Notes under the pieces: generated by a model | The model's input: the letters and a program-made list of their open reading frames with translations, nothing else | What the model was told of the DNA's origin: nothing | Database searches by the model: none | Program-made: the position numbers and the translations under genes | Shown: positions 52,971 through 62,517 of the stretch, one piece after another | Position numbering within the stretch: the stretch's first letter is position 1 | Layout of the letters: the number at the start of each line of letters is the position of its first letter | Source of the DNA: JACOMS01 sp964352785 | GTDB taxonomy: Bacteria > Pseudomonadota > Alphaproteobacteria > Caulobacterales > Maricaulaceae | Direction of reading: 5' to 3' | DNA length: 64,000 nucleotides | NCBI GenBank assembly: GCA_964352785.1 | Contig: CAYGTI010000001.1 | Span: forward strand, 282,490 to 346,489

Positions 52971-52998
52971 AATAGTAAATTGTCAACAATTTACTATT
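52971..52998 (-). promoter_or_regulatory. Regulon operator 10 (ATTGTCAACAAT in an extended palindrome)
   Basis: The 12-bp core lies at 52979-52990 and the symmetry extends to 28 bp: AATAGTAA on the left and TTACTATT on the right are exact inverse complements. Only the central pair breaks the symmetry. It is 78 bases upstream of the receptor start. Confidence 0.75.
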
Positions 52999-53059
52999 TT
53001 CGTTCTTTACTCAAAACTGTTGCAAAAATGTCAATGTCATTCAGCCATTTTATACAGAG

Positions 53060-56000
53060 TTAAGGGATTTGCGCTTCCACTATATTTATTGGATAAACCC
53101 CCACATCATGACTTTTCCCATCACTTGTAGCGAATGAAGCCCTCAAATAGTAGAAATGCCCCTCCGGCAATTGAGCCGTTGGGGTCAAGTCCTCAAGTGA
53201 AATAGTCATAGTTGACGTTCCTGATTCGGTTCCAATTACAGTCGGATCTATCAGAGTTATGTCTTTAGCGGGTATCCACTTATATTTGAAATGGCGGAGC
53301 CAAAATCTCATACCGCCTTCATCAGAAGCAATCACCTTATTCCCTGAACCTGCATGGTAATCGACATTCATGGTGATGCTTTCTCCCACCACAAACTCCC
53401 TAGTTTTGAAACTCTCTTCATCGTGAAGTTTAATAAACGGCCTTAATACGGGATTGACCGATAGCTTAATCTCATCACGAATATTTTTATTTTCAAGAGA
53501 CATCACAGAAATGATAACGTCCCCAGCTTCAACGGCGGTAACAATTCCAGTTTCATCAACTTTTGCAACGGTCGAATCGCTGCTTGTCCACTTTACTTGA
53601 GCATCATCTGCATTTTTCGGTAAAAGGTTCGCTTGTAATTTGAGTGTGTCACCCTGTAGCACTTCATAGACCTCTGAAGATACAGAGATTTCATCTAAGG
53701 GGCGCGGGACCCATTCAGTTATTGTCACATCACTTGAGCCTGCGATATCGTTTATAACGCTTTTAGCCGTAACTACCGCTGAATCTCCAACGCCGCCTTT
53801 GGCAGTGACAACTCCGGTCGCATTTACGGTTAACACCGACTCATCACTGGATGACCAAATAATGCCATTATCAGCATTCACAGGGTTCGTGAGTGCCTGC
53901 AATTTGACAGTCGACCCCTTACGTATTTCAGGCAATTCCGGCTGTAATGAGATGCTTATGGGGTCTACACTATCGGTATCAAATAACGCATTAGCCCTCT
54001 TATCAGATATGATGGCTGTTTCGCCGTTACGCCACCTGACTTTTATGCTTTCAATGACCTCCTCTTCCCCAAGACCAAAGTGAACAATGTTAAGCAGGCT
54101 TTGAGAAAAAATAGCCCCTGCTGACCCGACGCGCTTTCGATACTGATTACGAGGTGTTTTTATTATGACCTCAGCAGCCATAGGGTCGACATTTGAAACT
54201 GGAGAATACCCGACTTTCACCAAGGCATAATGACCTGCCCCGGGGTGCGTATTCGAATATAAATACCATTCACCGCCTTCGCTCCCGCTTAAAAAGTCCA
54301 AATCGCCATCTAAGTCGAAATCAAAAGCCTGCCCCATATCCCCATTCCCAGGACCACCAACATCACTTGCGCCATGCATGGTCACCGTTTCAAAGCTGTC
54401 TTCACCGGTGTTGAGTAACATTAAGTCGGAAATTCTCGCGCCAATATAGCCCCAGCGATATACGAACACGTCTTGGCGACTATCATTGTTAAAATCACCG
54501 ACGGTAACACCTAGCGCATTCCCACCCGGTTGGATGTTCCAGTCCTTCGACACATCAATAAATGAGCCGCCATCATTCCTTAACAGAACATCCGATTCGT
54601 TCCGGTTTTGAGGAACGAATTTAGGCGTCACAGTCGAGACTCCTGAAAGACTAAATTTGTAGGTCCAGAAAATGTCACCGTCTCTAACCAGAGCGGCTCT
54701 CCAATGACCATCGCCAAGATAACCAAAATAGGCACCATTCTCGGAAATATCCTCTGGCCACCCTATGGCGAACTCTCTTTGAATCAACATGTCTTCGCCA
54801 ACCTTGAGTACCGTTGCTGAGTTTTGGCTTCCTAGAAAGACTGGGTAATCCTTCCCGCGAAATGGACCTTGAGCTAGAAAATCGTAACTGTGAAATTTAA
54901 CATCTTCGCTAGCCGTAAACTCGAACTCGTCAACGCCCTTGCGTCCCCGGGGTTTAATCGAGAGTTCGTCTGTTAATGGATCGTGATCCAGTGACGTCGT
55001 TTCTTCCTCCAACCCATATTCGAACTCTTTCCCGCGCGCGAGATAAAGATCTAAATCGCCATCATTATCGATATCAAGGTCAGCTATCGCCATGATATTA
55101 TTGAGACCGAGAACCTCTTTTGGGACTTGAGAGCTCACATCCGTAAATGTGAAGTCGCCATTCCCTTGCCAAAGGGAAAAAGGGCCATACATTATAAAGT
55201 CATCGATGTTGTCATTATTGAAATCAGTGATCATAACGCGAGATTGATGCACATCTTCTAAGCCAGAGACTGATTTATATTGAAATTTACTATCCCCCAC
55301 ATTTTCATAGAAAAAATGTTGAGGCTTGCTCTTCTTCAAACTTGCTTCGTTAAACAGCATAAGGTCTAGGTCACCATCTAAATCCATATCCGACCATTTT
55401 GCGCCTCTTCCGCGCCCACCACGATCAATCCCGACGTCACCCGTCATAAGGACAAGTGTTCCATCTTGGTTGTGGTAGAAATTGGCTTTGGATGGGTTAG
55501 TGCCATTCCCGCCGCCCTGCGTTACGACAATGTCCAAATCCCCATCATTGTCATAATCACCGGGCGCCGTACCATGTAGGTCGTGCATAAACCATCTAGC
55601 GATATTCTTATCATGTTTGGTGACGGTGCCGTCGCCATTATTCCAGTAAAGCTTGGTGCTTTCTGCATTATGGTTATTGACGATAAAATCGTAATCCCCG
55701 TCATTATCGAAATCAGCAACTGTAGGGCCGCCATATTTAATAGAACTTACTTTATCTAGCCCCGCCACTTTGGAGATGTCCTCATAAACTGGAACATCTA
55801 AATGGGCGATGTCTGTAAATTTCAAGCTATTAACAACGAAGTTCGAATCTTTCGCAAGTAGTTTTAACTTAACGTCTCCTGATGCTTCAAATTTCACTGT
55901 AGCACGCATCACCTGTTTGCCGTTTTTGGGTATATTTAAGCTATCGACCAGTACCCTCCCGTCGGCGTAGAGGCTAAGGCTCGCATAACTCCCGGGATTA

Positions 56001-56185
56001 TCGATGCCGAATTCCACCGACTTAACGAGACTACCTACAACAACATAAGGTATCACGGCAGGCTGAGCTGTATCTACAACAATGGGTGCAAGCAGAACAT
56101 CAGAACGACTACAGCCTAGACATGCGAAGAGTGCAGCCACTATTATTATGAGGCGCGCTAAACTCACAAAAGTAATTTTGCTCAT
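53060..56185 (-). CDS. VCBS/FG-GAP and ASPIC/UnbV lipoprotein with two Ig-like (BIG2) domains
   Basis: The 1041-residue lipoprotein (signal ending FACLGC) begins with a beta-sandwich of about 100 residues. FG-GAP blades carry calcium loops (ADFDNDGDYDFIV, GDYDNDGDLDIV, DMDLDGDLDLM, DIDNDGDLDLYL). Then comes ASPIC/UnbV (AAEVIIKTPRNQYRKRVGSA, VHFGLGEEEV). Two BIG2 Ig-like repeats follow (WSSSDESVLTVNATGVVTAK; WTSSDSTVAKVDETGIVTAV) and a beta-rich end. It is a larger relative of the protein at 34421. A surface-exposed glycan-binding or tethering role is inferred. It is the last gene of the six-gene operon starting at 62475. Confidence 0.82.
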   Translation of the reverse strand: MSKITFVSLARLIIIVAALFACLGCSRSDVLLAPIVVDTAQPAVIPYVVVGSLVKSVEFGIDNPGSYASLSLYADGRVLVDSLNIPKNGKQVMRATVKFEASGDVKLKLLAKDSNFVVNSLKFTDIAHLDVPVYEDISKVAGLDKVSSIKYGGPTVADFDNDGDYDFIVNNHNAESTKLYWNNGDGTVTKHDKNIARWFMHDLHGTAPGDYDNDGDLDIVVTQGGGNGTNPSKANFYHNQDGTLVLMTGDVGIDRGGRGRGAKWSDMDLDGDLDLMLFNEASLKKSKPQHFFYENVGDSKFQYKSVSGLEDVHQSRVMITDFNNDNIDDFIMYGPFSLWQGNGDFTFTDVSSQVPKEVLGLNNIMAIADLDIDNDGDLDLYLARGKEFEYGLEEETTSLDHDPLTDELSIKPRGRKGVDEFEFTASEDVKFHSYDFLAQGPFRGKDYPVFLGSQNSATVLKVGEDMLIQREFAIGWPEDISENGAYFGYLGDGHWRAALVRDGDIFWTYKFSLSGVSTVTPKFVPQNRNESDVLLRNDGGSFIDVSKDWNIQPGGNALGVTVGDFNNDSRQDVFVYRWGYIGARISDLMLLNTGEDSFETVTMHGASDVGGPGNGDMGQAFDFDLDGDLDFLSGSEGGEWYLYSNTHPGAGHYALVKVGYSPVSNVDPMAAEVIIKTPRNQYRKRVGSAGAIFSQSLLNIVHFGLGEEEVIESIKVRWRNGETAIISDKRANALFDTDSVDPISISLQPELPEIRKGSTVKLQALTNPVNADNGIIWSSSDESVLTVNATGVVTAKGGVGDSAVVTAKSVINDIAGSSDVTITEWVPRPLDEISVSSEVYEVLQGDTLKLQANLLPKNADDAQVKWTSSDSTVAKVDETGIVTAVEAGDVIISVMSLENKNIRDEIKLSVNPVLRPFIKLHDEESFKTREFVVGESITMNVDYHAGSGNKVIASDEGGMRFWLRHFKYKWIPAKDITLIDPTVIGTESGTSTMTISLEDLTPTAQLPEGHFYYLRASFATSDGKSHDVGVYPINIVEAQIP

Positions 56186-56213
56186 ATCACTTTCTCATAT
56201 TATAATTTATTGA

Positions 56214-58526
56214 CTATTCGCCGTAGCGCCCAGGATAGAGGCTTTCATTGACCTCTTTCGCCGCCTCAATCAGTTCGGGATATGGGATATCTGCCACATT
56301 GACGAAGCCAATATTGGCATTCTCCCCGTCATACGTGCGCCCTGTCAACGGCTCGTCCATATATTGAAACCAATGCGCCCCTACAAAATATGGATTATCC
56401 AATACGCTTTGCATGTAGGTCTTATATGCGCGAGCTCGATCGGCCTCATCATAAGCATGAACGATACCCGGATTATATAGCCCAGAGCTTTTCGTTGTAC
56501 CAATATGAAATTCGCCGATAACGGTGGGGAGGTCAATCTCTTCCAAAAATTTCCAGTGATGGGGCTGAACCCCTTCTTCATAAATATTGAAACTCAACAC
56601 ATCAGAATATTTGACGGAGGCCTTAATAATTTCCGGCGGCATACCCCAATTCGCCATGCGCGCGCCCATATAGAGATGGTCCGGCAAGTAATCATTTAGC
56701 GTTTCCGTAACGACTTGGAAATATTGCTCGCCCAACATTTCTAACATTCGGGAGAGGTCTTTGACTTGGGCATCAGAATAAGTTTCAAAAACTGCGCCTT
56801 TCTCAAACTCCGCCCAACTGTTAAAATCCGAATTCCAAGCCTCGTTCAGTTTCTGAACTGAGCTATATTTCTTTCTCAAATGCTTTGTAAAAGCCACTTT
56901 GGCTGGACTATCCACAACGCTTTTAGACAGCGCGTCTGTGATCACCCCGTATCGAGCCTCAACGCTTCCCTCAAGCTCCCCCCAAGCTTTTTCATTATCG
57001 ACAAAAATGCCGATACACCACGGCGAAGCTTTTACTTCTTCTGCAATGACGCTGATCGTCGCTACAGCTCGCTCTCTAAATACCGGGTCATAAAAATCAG
57101 GCATTGGGCTCCATCGCGCATTCAGCGGTTGTAGAGTTTTAAAGTCACCGATAATCCAACCATTTGCAAAATACGGAACTTGTTCATTTGGATAAAACGC
57201 CGGATCGACCCAGTTACCGAATGACGTGAACCCCCAGGAATTCATACGGTCCAAAGTTACCTCTTCCCATTTCTTGATGTAGGATTCCGGTGAAGTCTCT
57301 CCATATCGCCGCTCAAGATTGGCGCGATAAAAACTATAGGTCTCGCCATGCGGAACCGGACCGATATGGGTTTCTCTTCGGTAAGAATAATGATCAGCTA
57401 AAGGGTCATCATACTCCGGAAGCCATTGGAACATTTTTTGTCTTAACTCAGACAGAACAAAACGTGTTTTCCGAACATCATCGGAAATTTTAACAATGCC
57501 CATAGAGTCTTCAGGCGTAACTTCTTCCGAAAGACGAATACGAATGGATTCATCCCAGAAATCGATACCCGTCGCTGTCGTCATATTGGCCATGCGAACA
57601 TTCGCAGGACCATGAGAGAAAAACAAAAAACCTTCTGGATCAACCATCCACCATTTTCCATTAACCTTCTCAACACGGAAATACCCACTCGCCTCAAGTT
57701 TCGGGCCATTCTTGTATCCCCCAAACCGAGAGCGGTCCGGCATATGACTATGCTTGGTAATATCAGCCAATTCTGCTTGCGCAATGGCGCGGAGCTGCTC
57801 TTCCGACTCGACTTTCAGAGGGAAATCAACTTTGGAGTTTTGGCCGAACTCATCTGTTATCCCCTCTAGCCAGTCACCTGGCCGTGAAGGGTTTGGACGC
57901 AATCGAATATTATCGACAACAAGGTCTCGGTCTTCAAGAAGCCCAATACCAATGAACTCTATTTTAGCGATTGTATTTGGGACAAGCTGGTCTTTTTTCT
58001 TCGACCGCCATACCATTTTCATATCATCGGAATTCCACGCCTCTGGTACGCCCCACAAACCGACCTCTTGCCGCGCTTCCCGCCCAGTAATTGGGAAGTA
58101 AACTACGCCCTCATATCCCGCTGGCAAGCTGATGGATCGACTTTCGCGCCCACCAGATGCATCCTCAAGCGCTACATATAATTGGGTGGAAATACTCGAC
58201 AAATTTTGAACATCAAACGCAAGGTTGTGATCAGAATATGAGGTTAAGTCCCAAGGAGTATTTGGTTGAATAAAAATATTATCGGTATTTGAGCTGGAGG
58301 ATAAATGTAGCGCAAGGTTTTGATTTCCATTCTTATCCGTAATTATTGAGGTGGCAGCCTCTCTTTCAGCAGATACCCATTGCAATTCTTCATCCGTATC
58401 AAAGCCAACTATCGTAGCGTTGTCATCTTTAATGGAACTCACAGAGTTTTTCTCTGCGCCGCAGCCGCTAACTGCAACTAAGCAAAGAATGGAAACTCCA
58501 AACTTCAATAGATTTACCTTGGTCAT
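56214..58526 (-). CDS. GH50 beta-agarase, lipoprotein (copy 3)
   Basis: The 770-residue enzyme has a lipoprotein signal (LCLVAVSGC), a beta-sandwich module, and GH50 blocks DRSRFGGYKNGPKLEASGYF, VDPEGFLFFSHGPAN, SWGFTSFGNWVDPAFYPNEQ, DNEKAWG (acid/base, about residue 511) and VIGEFHIGTT (nucleophile, about 671). Its ATG overlaps the GMC oxidoreductase stop (TAATG), so the two are translationally coupled. This ties an agarase directly to a sugar-oxidising module. Confidence 0.9.
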   Translation of the reverse strand: MTKVNLLKFGVSILCLVAVSGCGAEKNSVSSIKDDNATIVGFDTDEELQWVSAEREAATSIITDKNGNQNLALHLSSSSNTDNIFIQPNTPWDLTSYSDHNLAFDVQNLSSISTQLYVALEDASGGRESRSISLPAGYEGVVYFPITGREARQEVGLWGVPEAWNSDDMKMVWRSKKKDQLVPNTIAKIEFIGIGLLEDRDLVVDNIRLRPNPSRPGDWLEGITDEFGQNSKVDFPLKVESEEQLRAIAQAELADITKHSHMPDRSRFGGYKNGPKLEASGYFRVEKVNGKWWMVDPEGFLFFSHGPANVRMANMTTATGIDFWDESIRIRLSEEVTPEDSMGIVKISDDVRKTRFVLSELRQKMFQWLPEYDDPLADHYSYRRETHIGPVPHGETYSFYRANLERRYGETSPESYIKKWEEVTLDRMNSWGFTSFGNWVDPAFYPNEQVPYFANGWIIGDFKTLQPLNARWSPMPDFYDPVFRERAVATISVIAEEVKASPWCIGIFVDNEKAWGELEGSVEARYGVITDALSKSVVDSPAKVAFTKHLRKKYSSVQKLNEAWNSDFNSWAEFEKGAVFETYSDAQVKDLSRMLEMLGEQYFQVVTETLNDYLPDHLYMGARMANWGMPPEIIKASVKYSDVLSFNIYEEGVQPHHWKFLEEIDLPTVIGEFHIGTTKSSGLYNPGIVHAYDEADRARAYKTYMQSVLDNPYFVGAHWFQYMDEPLTGRTYDGENANIGFVNVADIPYPELIEAAKEVNESLYPGRYGE

Positions 58527-60223
58527 TATAACTTCCCTTGTTCAATTAAACCAGCCGCATAATTTGCCGCTCGCGCCGAAAACGCCATATAGGTCAATGA
58601 TGGGTTTTGGCAGGCTGATGATGCCATAAAGGATCCATCCGTAATAAATAGGTTAGGTATGTCGTGGGCTTGATTCCAGCCGTTCAAAACTGAGTTGCCG
58701 GGATCTCGTCCCATACGAGCGGTCCCCATTTCATGAATTCGATTCCCCATCGCGGTAGGCGCGGGCTTCGAGGCATAAATGTTAGTGCAGCCAGCTGCTT
58801 CCAACATTTCAATCCCATCTTTACGGGCTTCCTCAATCATGGTAGTTTCGTTTTTCCTCATACTTGTCGTAAAGAGCGCCAACGGAAGACCCCATTTATC
58901 CTTCTTGCTTGGATGCAATTCGACGCGGTTTTCACTATTTGGAAGAACCTCGCCAAACGGGAAAAGAACAATATTCCAAGGCCCGGGAGCTTTATGGTTT
59001 TCTTTAAAATCGCGGCCAATCCCAGCGCGAGGCCGCATAGCTTTATTTCCCGGCACGGCCCAGCCCTGATACCCGAACCCGCGAAGATATGGTTTATCTG
59101 ATTCCGTAATGTTCCCGTAACGCGGAATATATATACCGCACGGCCGCCGTCCAAAAGTCGTAAAATCCTCAAACATATTTAACTGCCCTGACAGAAACGT
59201 CCCTGAGACATGATCCATCATATTCCGTCCGACCTGCCCGGATGTGTTAGCCAGTCCATTCGGGAAACTTTCTGATTTTGACTGCAGCAAAATCATGGCT
59301 GTCCCTACAGTCGAGGCATTGAGGAAAATGACTCGCGCTGTATGGCGAGAGGTCTGCCGGGTATTTTGATCAATGACATTCACGGCGCTCACGCGCTTAC
59401 GCTCTGAGTCATATTCAATTGACTGCACAATGGCGTCGTTGATGATTGTGCAATTACCGGTTCGCGTTGCCGCAGGCAAGGTCGCGTTCACAGACGAAAA
59501 ATAGGCCTTAAAACTACAGCCTTCCTGACAAATATTGCGCGACTGGCAAGCCCCGCGACCAAGAGACTGTTGCTCCTCCGTGGGTTGCGTTAGATTTGCG
59601 CTACGGGTATGAATAACGGTGCGTCCGGGAAATTTCGCTTTCACGGCATCGCGAAAATGTTCCTCCGGCGGGTTCATAGCAAATGGTGGTTGAAAGATAC
59701 CATCAGGCAACTGCGGCAAACCCTCATTCTGTCCGGCGATACCGACAAATTTTTCTACGCGGTCATACCAAGGTGCTATATCCTTGTAACGCACGGGCCA
59801 ATCAATCCCGTGTCCGTCCTTCTTGTTAGCTTCAAAATCTTGCGGCCCCCACCGGAGCGCAACACGCGACCACATGACAGAGCGGCCGCCCGTGTGATAA
59901 CCCCGCAACCAATCAAATTTTGATCCCTCCGTCACATCGTAGGGGTGATCCGTATCACGTACAAAAAATTGCTTGCTGGCAGTACTAAAATATGACTTCA
60001 GCTCCCGCGATTGAATTGGATAGTGCTCATTGAGCTCTTCTTCAGGCACTCGTCCAAGATTAGGCCTTTCCCAACTCGGCAACAAGTCTTGATAGTCTTC
60101 CGCTGGCACAATTTTTTTGCCGCGCTCAAGCACCAAAACCTTCAACCCGCGCTCGCTCAACTCTTTCGCGCACCAACCGCCGCTCATACCAGAGCCAATA
60201 ACTATCGCATCGAAATCAGCCAT
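58526..60223 (-). CDS. GMC-family oxidoreductase (large catalytic subunit)
   Basis: The 565-residue flavoprotein starts with AIVIGSGMSGGWCAKELSER for FAD and has GGRSVMWSRVALRWG. The C-terminus carries the catalytic histidine in HEMGTARMG and asparagine in CQNPSLTYMAF, as in gluconate 2-dehydrogenase and glucoside 3-dehydrogenase large subunits. With the small subunit next door and a periplasmic cytochrome acceptor it would oxidise a sugar, perhaps at C3 given the DUF1080 partner. It has no signal of its own and may be carried out by the Tat-tagged small subunit. Confidence 0.86.
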   Translation of the reverse strand: MADFDAIVIGSGMSGGWCAKELSERGLKVLVLERGKKIVPAEDYQDLLPSWERPNLGRVPEEELNEHYPIQSRELKSYFSTASKQFFVRDTDHPYDVTEGSKFDWLRGYHTGGRSVMWSRVALRWGPQDFEANKKDGHGIDWPVRYKDIAPWYDRVEKFVGIAGQNEGLPQLPDGIFQPPFAMNPPEEHFRDAVKAKFPGRTVIHTRSANLTQPTEEQQSLGRGACQSRNICQEGCSFKAYFSSVNATLPAATRTGNCTIINDAIVQSIEYDSERKRVSAVNVIDQNTRQTSRHTARVIFLNASTVGTAMILLQSKSESFPNGLANTSGQVGRNMMDHVSGTFLSGQLNMFEDFTTFGRRPCGIYIPRYGNITESDKPYLRGFGYQGWAVPGNKAMRPRAGIGRDFKENHKAPGPWNIVLFPFGEVLPNSENRVELHPSKKDKWGLPLALFTTSMRKNETTMIEEARKDGIEMLEAAGCTNIYASKPAPTAMGNRIHEMGTARMGRDPGNSVLNGWNQAHDIPNLFITDGSFMASSACQNPSLTYMAFSARAANYAAGLIEQGKL

Positions 60224-60780
60224 TAGGGTAAACTCTTAAACTGTGATAAAGGCACACGGGGTTCCCAGCGGCCAGGCACCGGATCATTTCGGTATTCGTC
60301 AACAGCGCCTCCTTCTGAGGCTGCATAGACGGACTCGATCAAGAACTTTAACTCTCCATAGGCCGGAAAACCCGGAGCTCCGTTAAATGCCTGGGTATCA
60401 TACCGAAGTAACGCTTGCCCTGCGGCTTCGATCGGCGCTTTGTTGAAATCAGTTTTCACGATTTTATCCAAGTTCGATTTTATCTTAGCCAGAGTTTCAC
60501 GCTGAGCCTTGCGCCGAACCCGGCTCGCCCAGCCCGCCATTAGTCCATCCATCATAGCAGGCACGCCGACATCTAACGCCCCCGGCGTTTCAGTTCGCGG
60601 AATGATCAAATCGCTTAACCGGGTGATGAGGGCGAACTCAGCTGCTGAATAAAACTTTGGGCCTGAGACCTCTAGGTCTGTCGGCTCTATCTGGCCCTCC
60701 CCCTTGCAAGAAACAAGCAACGCCCCGCCGCCAACGGCGGCAATGGATTTTATTACAAATGTGCGGCGCGTAAAAATCAT
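60223..60780 (-). CDS. Gluconate 2-dehydrogenase subunit 3 family protein
   Basis: The 185-residue protein has a Tat signal (TRRTFVIKSIAAVGGGALLVSC) and the family block LSDLIIPRTETPGALDVGVP followed by MMDGLMAGW. It is the small partner of the GMC oxidoreductase, whose ATG it overlaps (stop and start share 60223). Small subunits export and stabilise the flavoprotein. A decayed relative is at 9105-9416. Confidence 0.86.
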   Translation of the reverse strand: MIFTRRTFVIKSIAAVGGGALLVSCKGEGQIEPTDLEVSGPKFYSAAEFALITRLSDLIIPRTETPGALDVGVPAMMDGLMAGWASRVRRKAQRETLAKIKSNLDKIVKTDFNKAPIEAAGQALLRYDTQAFNGAPGFPAYGELKFLIESVYAASEGGAVDEYRNDPVPGRWEPRVPLSQFKSLP

Positions 60781-61670
60781 TTCCCGACCTCCCGCGACCT
60801 AAGGTTTGGCAAGTTAACACTTAAGCTTTTGAGGTATTCAAAGCTCTCGGCGGCGGATTGCCGAGCACTACTGGGGTTGTCTTGTTCAAAATAAGCGTGC
60901 TGCAAACCGGCTACTTCTGCTACTTTAAAGATTTCAGCAAAGTCGACAACGCCTTGCCCCGCGGGACAAAGCTTCTTCTCGGCATTAAAATCTTTTACAT
61001 GAAATAGCGGAAAGCGCCCAGGATGAGCGGTGATATAGTCCACGGCGCTGTTGCCTGAAAACTCGATCCAGCCCAGGTCAAGCTCCATATCGACGAGCTT
61101 GGCGTCTGTCCGCCCGAGAAGCACATCATAAGGTTTTTCGCCGTCAATGGGTTCGAACTCGAAAGCATGATTGTGATAGGCAAAACTCAAACCATTGTCC
61201 TGACAGGTTTGCCCCCAGCCGGAAAATTCATCAGCAAGACGGCGATATTGATCAAGCGTCTTGCGATCATTCTCATAGAGCCATGGCAAGAGCAGATAAT
61301 TATACCCCATTTCTTTGGCGTTATCTATGGAACGCTTTAATATCGCCTCATCACTAAAATCTTCATAGCCAATGTGCCCGCTTGGCGCGCGCAATCCCGC
61401 CGCGTCCAGCATCGCCCTAATGTTCTTCGCGGGTTGATTGATATACGCCCCGACAAATTCCACTTCCTTATATCCAAGGGCGGCGACGGTCTCAAAAACG
61501 CGGCCCATGTCGGCCTTAATCTCCTTATCAAAGGTATAGAGCTGAATCCCAGCCCGGTTTGCCCAATGACCGCCTGACGGCACCGATTCGAGTTTCCCGC
61601 ATCCGGGCAGCCCCGCAATTGCGGCGGCCGCTGTGCAGCCTCCTAAAAATTTCCGGCGATTAAATGTCAC
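60777..61670 (-). CDS. Exported sugar isomerase/epimerase-like TIM-barrel protein
   Basis: The 297-residue xylose-isomerase-like protein has a Tat-type signal (NRRKFLGGCTAAAAIAGLPGC) and barrel blocks GYKEVEFVGAYINQP, SFAYHNHAFEFEP, MELDLGWIEFSG and LFHVKDFNAEK with metal-binding glutamate, aspartate and histidines. Such proteins accompany GMC oxidoreductases and DUF1080 enzymes and may act on 3-keto sugars. The start is GTG; the stop overlaps the next start by four bases. Confidence 0.8.
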   Translation of the reverse strand: MTFNRRKFLGGCTAAAAIAGLPGCGKLESVPSGGHWANRAGIQLYTFDKEIKADMGRVFETVAALGYKEVEFVGAYINQPAKNIRAMLDAAGLRAPSGHIGYEDFSDEAILKRSIDNAKEMGYNYLLLPWLYENDRKTLDQYRRLADEFSGWGQTCQDNGLSFAYHNHAFEFEPIDGEKPYDVLLGRTDAKLVDMELDLGWIEFSGNSAVDYITAHPGRFPLFHVKDFNAEKKLCPAGQGVVDFAEIFKVAEVAGLQHAYFEQDNPSSARQSAAESFEYLKSLSVNLPNLRSREVGK

Positions 61671-61680
61671 AAATCACGGC

Positions 61681-62475
61681 TCACTTGCTTGCTGCTATAT
61701 CGGCGCGGTCGAGAAGTTGAATATTCCGAAATTCAATCGGGTGGCTCTCCGATTGCAGCGCAATATACCCAGAAGACAAACTTAAACCTGACCCTAAAAT
61801 GACTTTTGCATCTATGTCATCAGGGTCTAATTGGGGTTCGGAGAACTCCAAGGCCAAGACATCGTTAATGTAGAGCCGGATTTTGTCATTCCCGCGAACG
61901 TCCGCTTCAAATTTTACCCATTGACTTGATTTCGATCCACGTATTTTCGAGTTTACACAATGCTCAGCAGTAAGCTCTCCGCCCATCACAATATGTGTTC
62001 CGGGCGTACAGACATTTGATGTCGTCTGATCAGGGAACTGACTGGAAACGGCAAGAAATTGCGCCTCCACAGAAACAGGAAAATTCTGATCAAAATCTAT
62101 TGTTTTGGGGTCCTGACTGTGTAGCATCACGCCGCTGTTAAGATGAGCCCAGGCAGCTCCACCAGCTATCTGCTCCCCAACAAATCTATATTCGAGCTTC
62201 AACCTATAATTTGAGAGCTTGCGATCATAGAAAAGGTGGGCAAATTTTTCTTGAAAGCCGTCATATTCGCCGTAATTTACAGATAAAATTCCATGATTAG
62301 CCCGAAACGTCTTTAGACTATCTTTTCCCAAGTCTTCCCCTGCCACTTTGGGTGTCCACCCTTGCAGAGACGCTCCATCGAAAATTGTCAACCATTCAGA
62401 TTGATGGCTAGGTCCCGTTGCACACCCCGCCAAGAACAGAACTGCAAGACAAATGAGGCGAAGACAATCGATCAT
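61681..62475 (-). CDS. DUF1080 (3-keto-disaccharide hydrolase-like) lipoprotein
   Basis: The 264-residue lipoprotein (signal ending LFLAGC) has a lectin-like beta-sandwich with LTIFDGASLQGWTP, YRLKLEYRFVG, LNSGVMLHSQDP and YIALQSESHPIEFRNIQLL, the DUF1080 pattern. Members cleave 3-keto-glycosides by elimination and hydration. It is first in the operon with a GMC oxidoreductase and isomerase, which supports that role here. AGGAGA precedes the ATG and the regulon operator is 42 bases upstream. Confidence 0.82.
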   Translation of the reverse strand: MIDCLRLICLAVLFLAGCATGPSHQSEWLTIFDGASLQGWTPKVAGEDLGKDSLKTFRANHGILSVNYGEYDGFQEKFAHLFYDRKLSNYRLKLEYRFVGEQIAGGAAWAHLNSGVMLHSQDPKTIDFDQNFPVSVEAQFLAVSSQFPDQTTSNVCTPGTHIVMGGELTAEHCVNSKIRGSKSSQWVKFEADVRGNDKIRLYINDVLALEFSEPQLDPDDIDAKVILGSGLSLSSGYIALQSESHPIEFRNIQLLDRADIAASK

Positions 62476-62517
62476 TTTCTCCTCATGTAAATATTATCAC
62501 AGAATTGCATATTGTTT

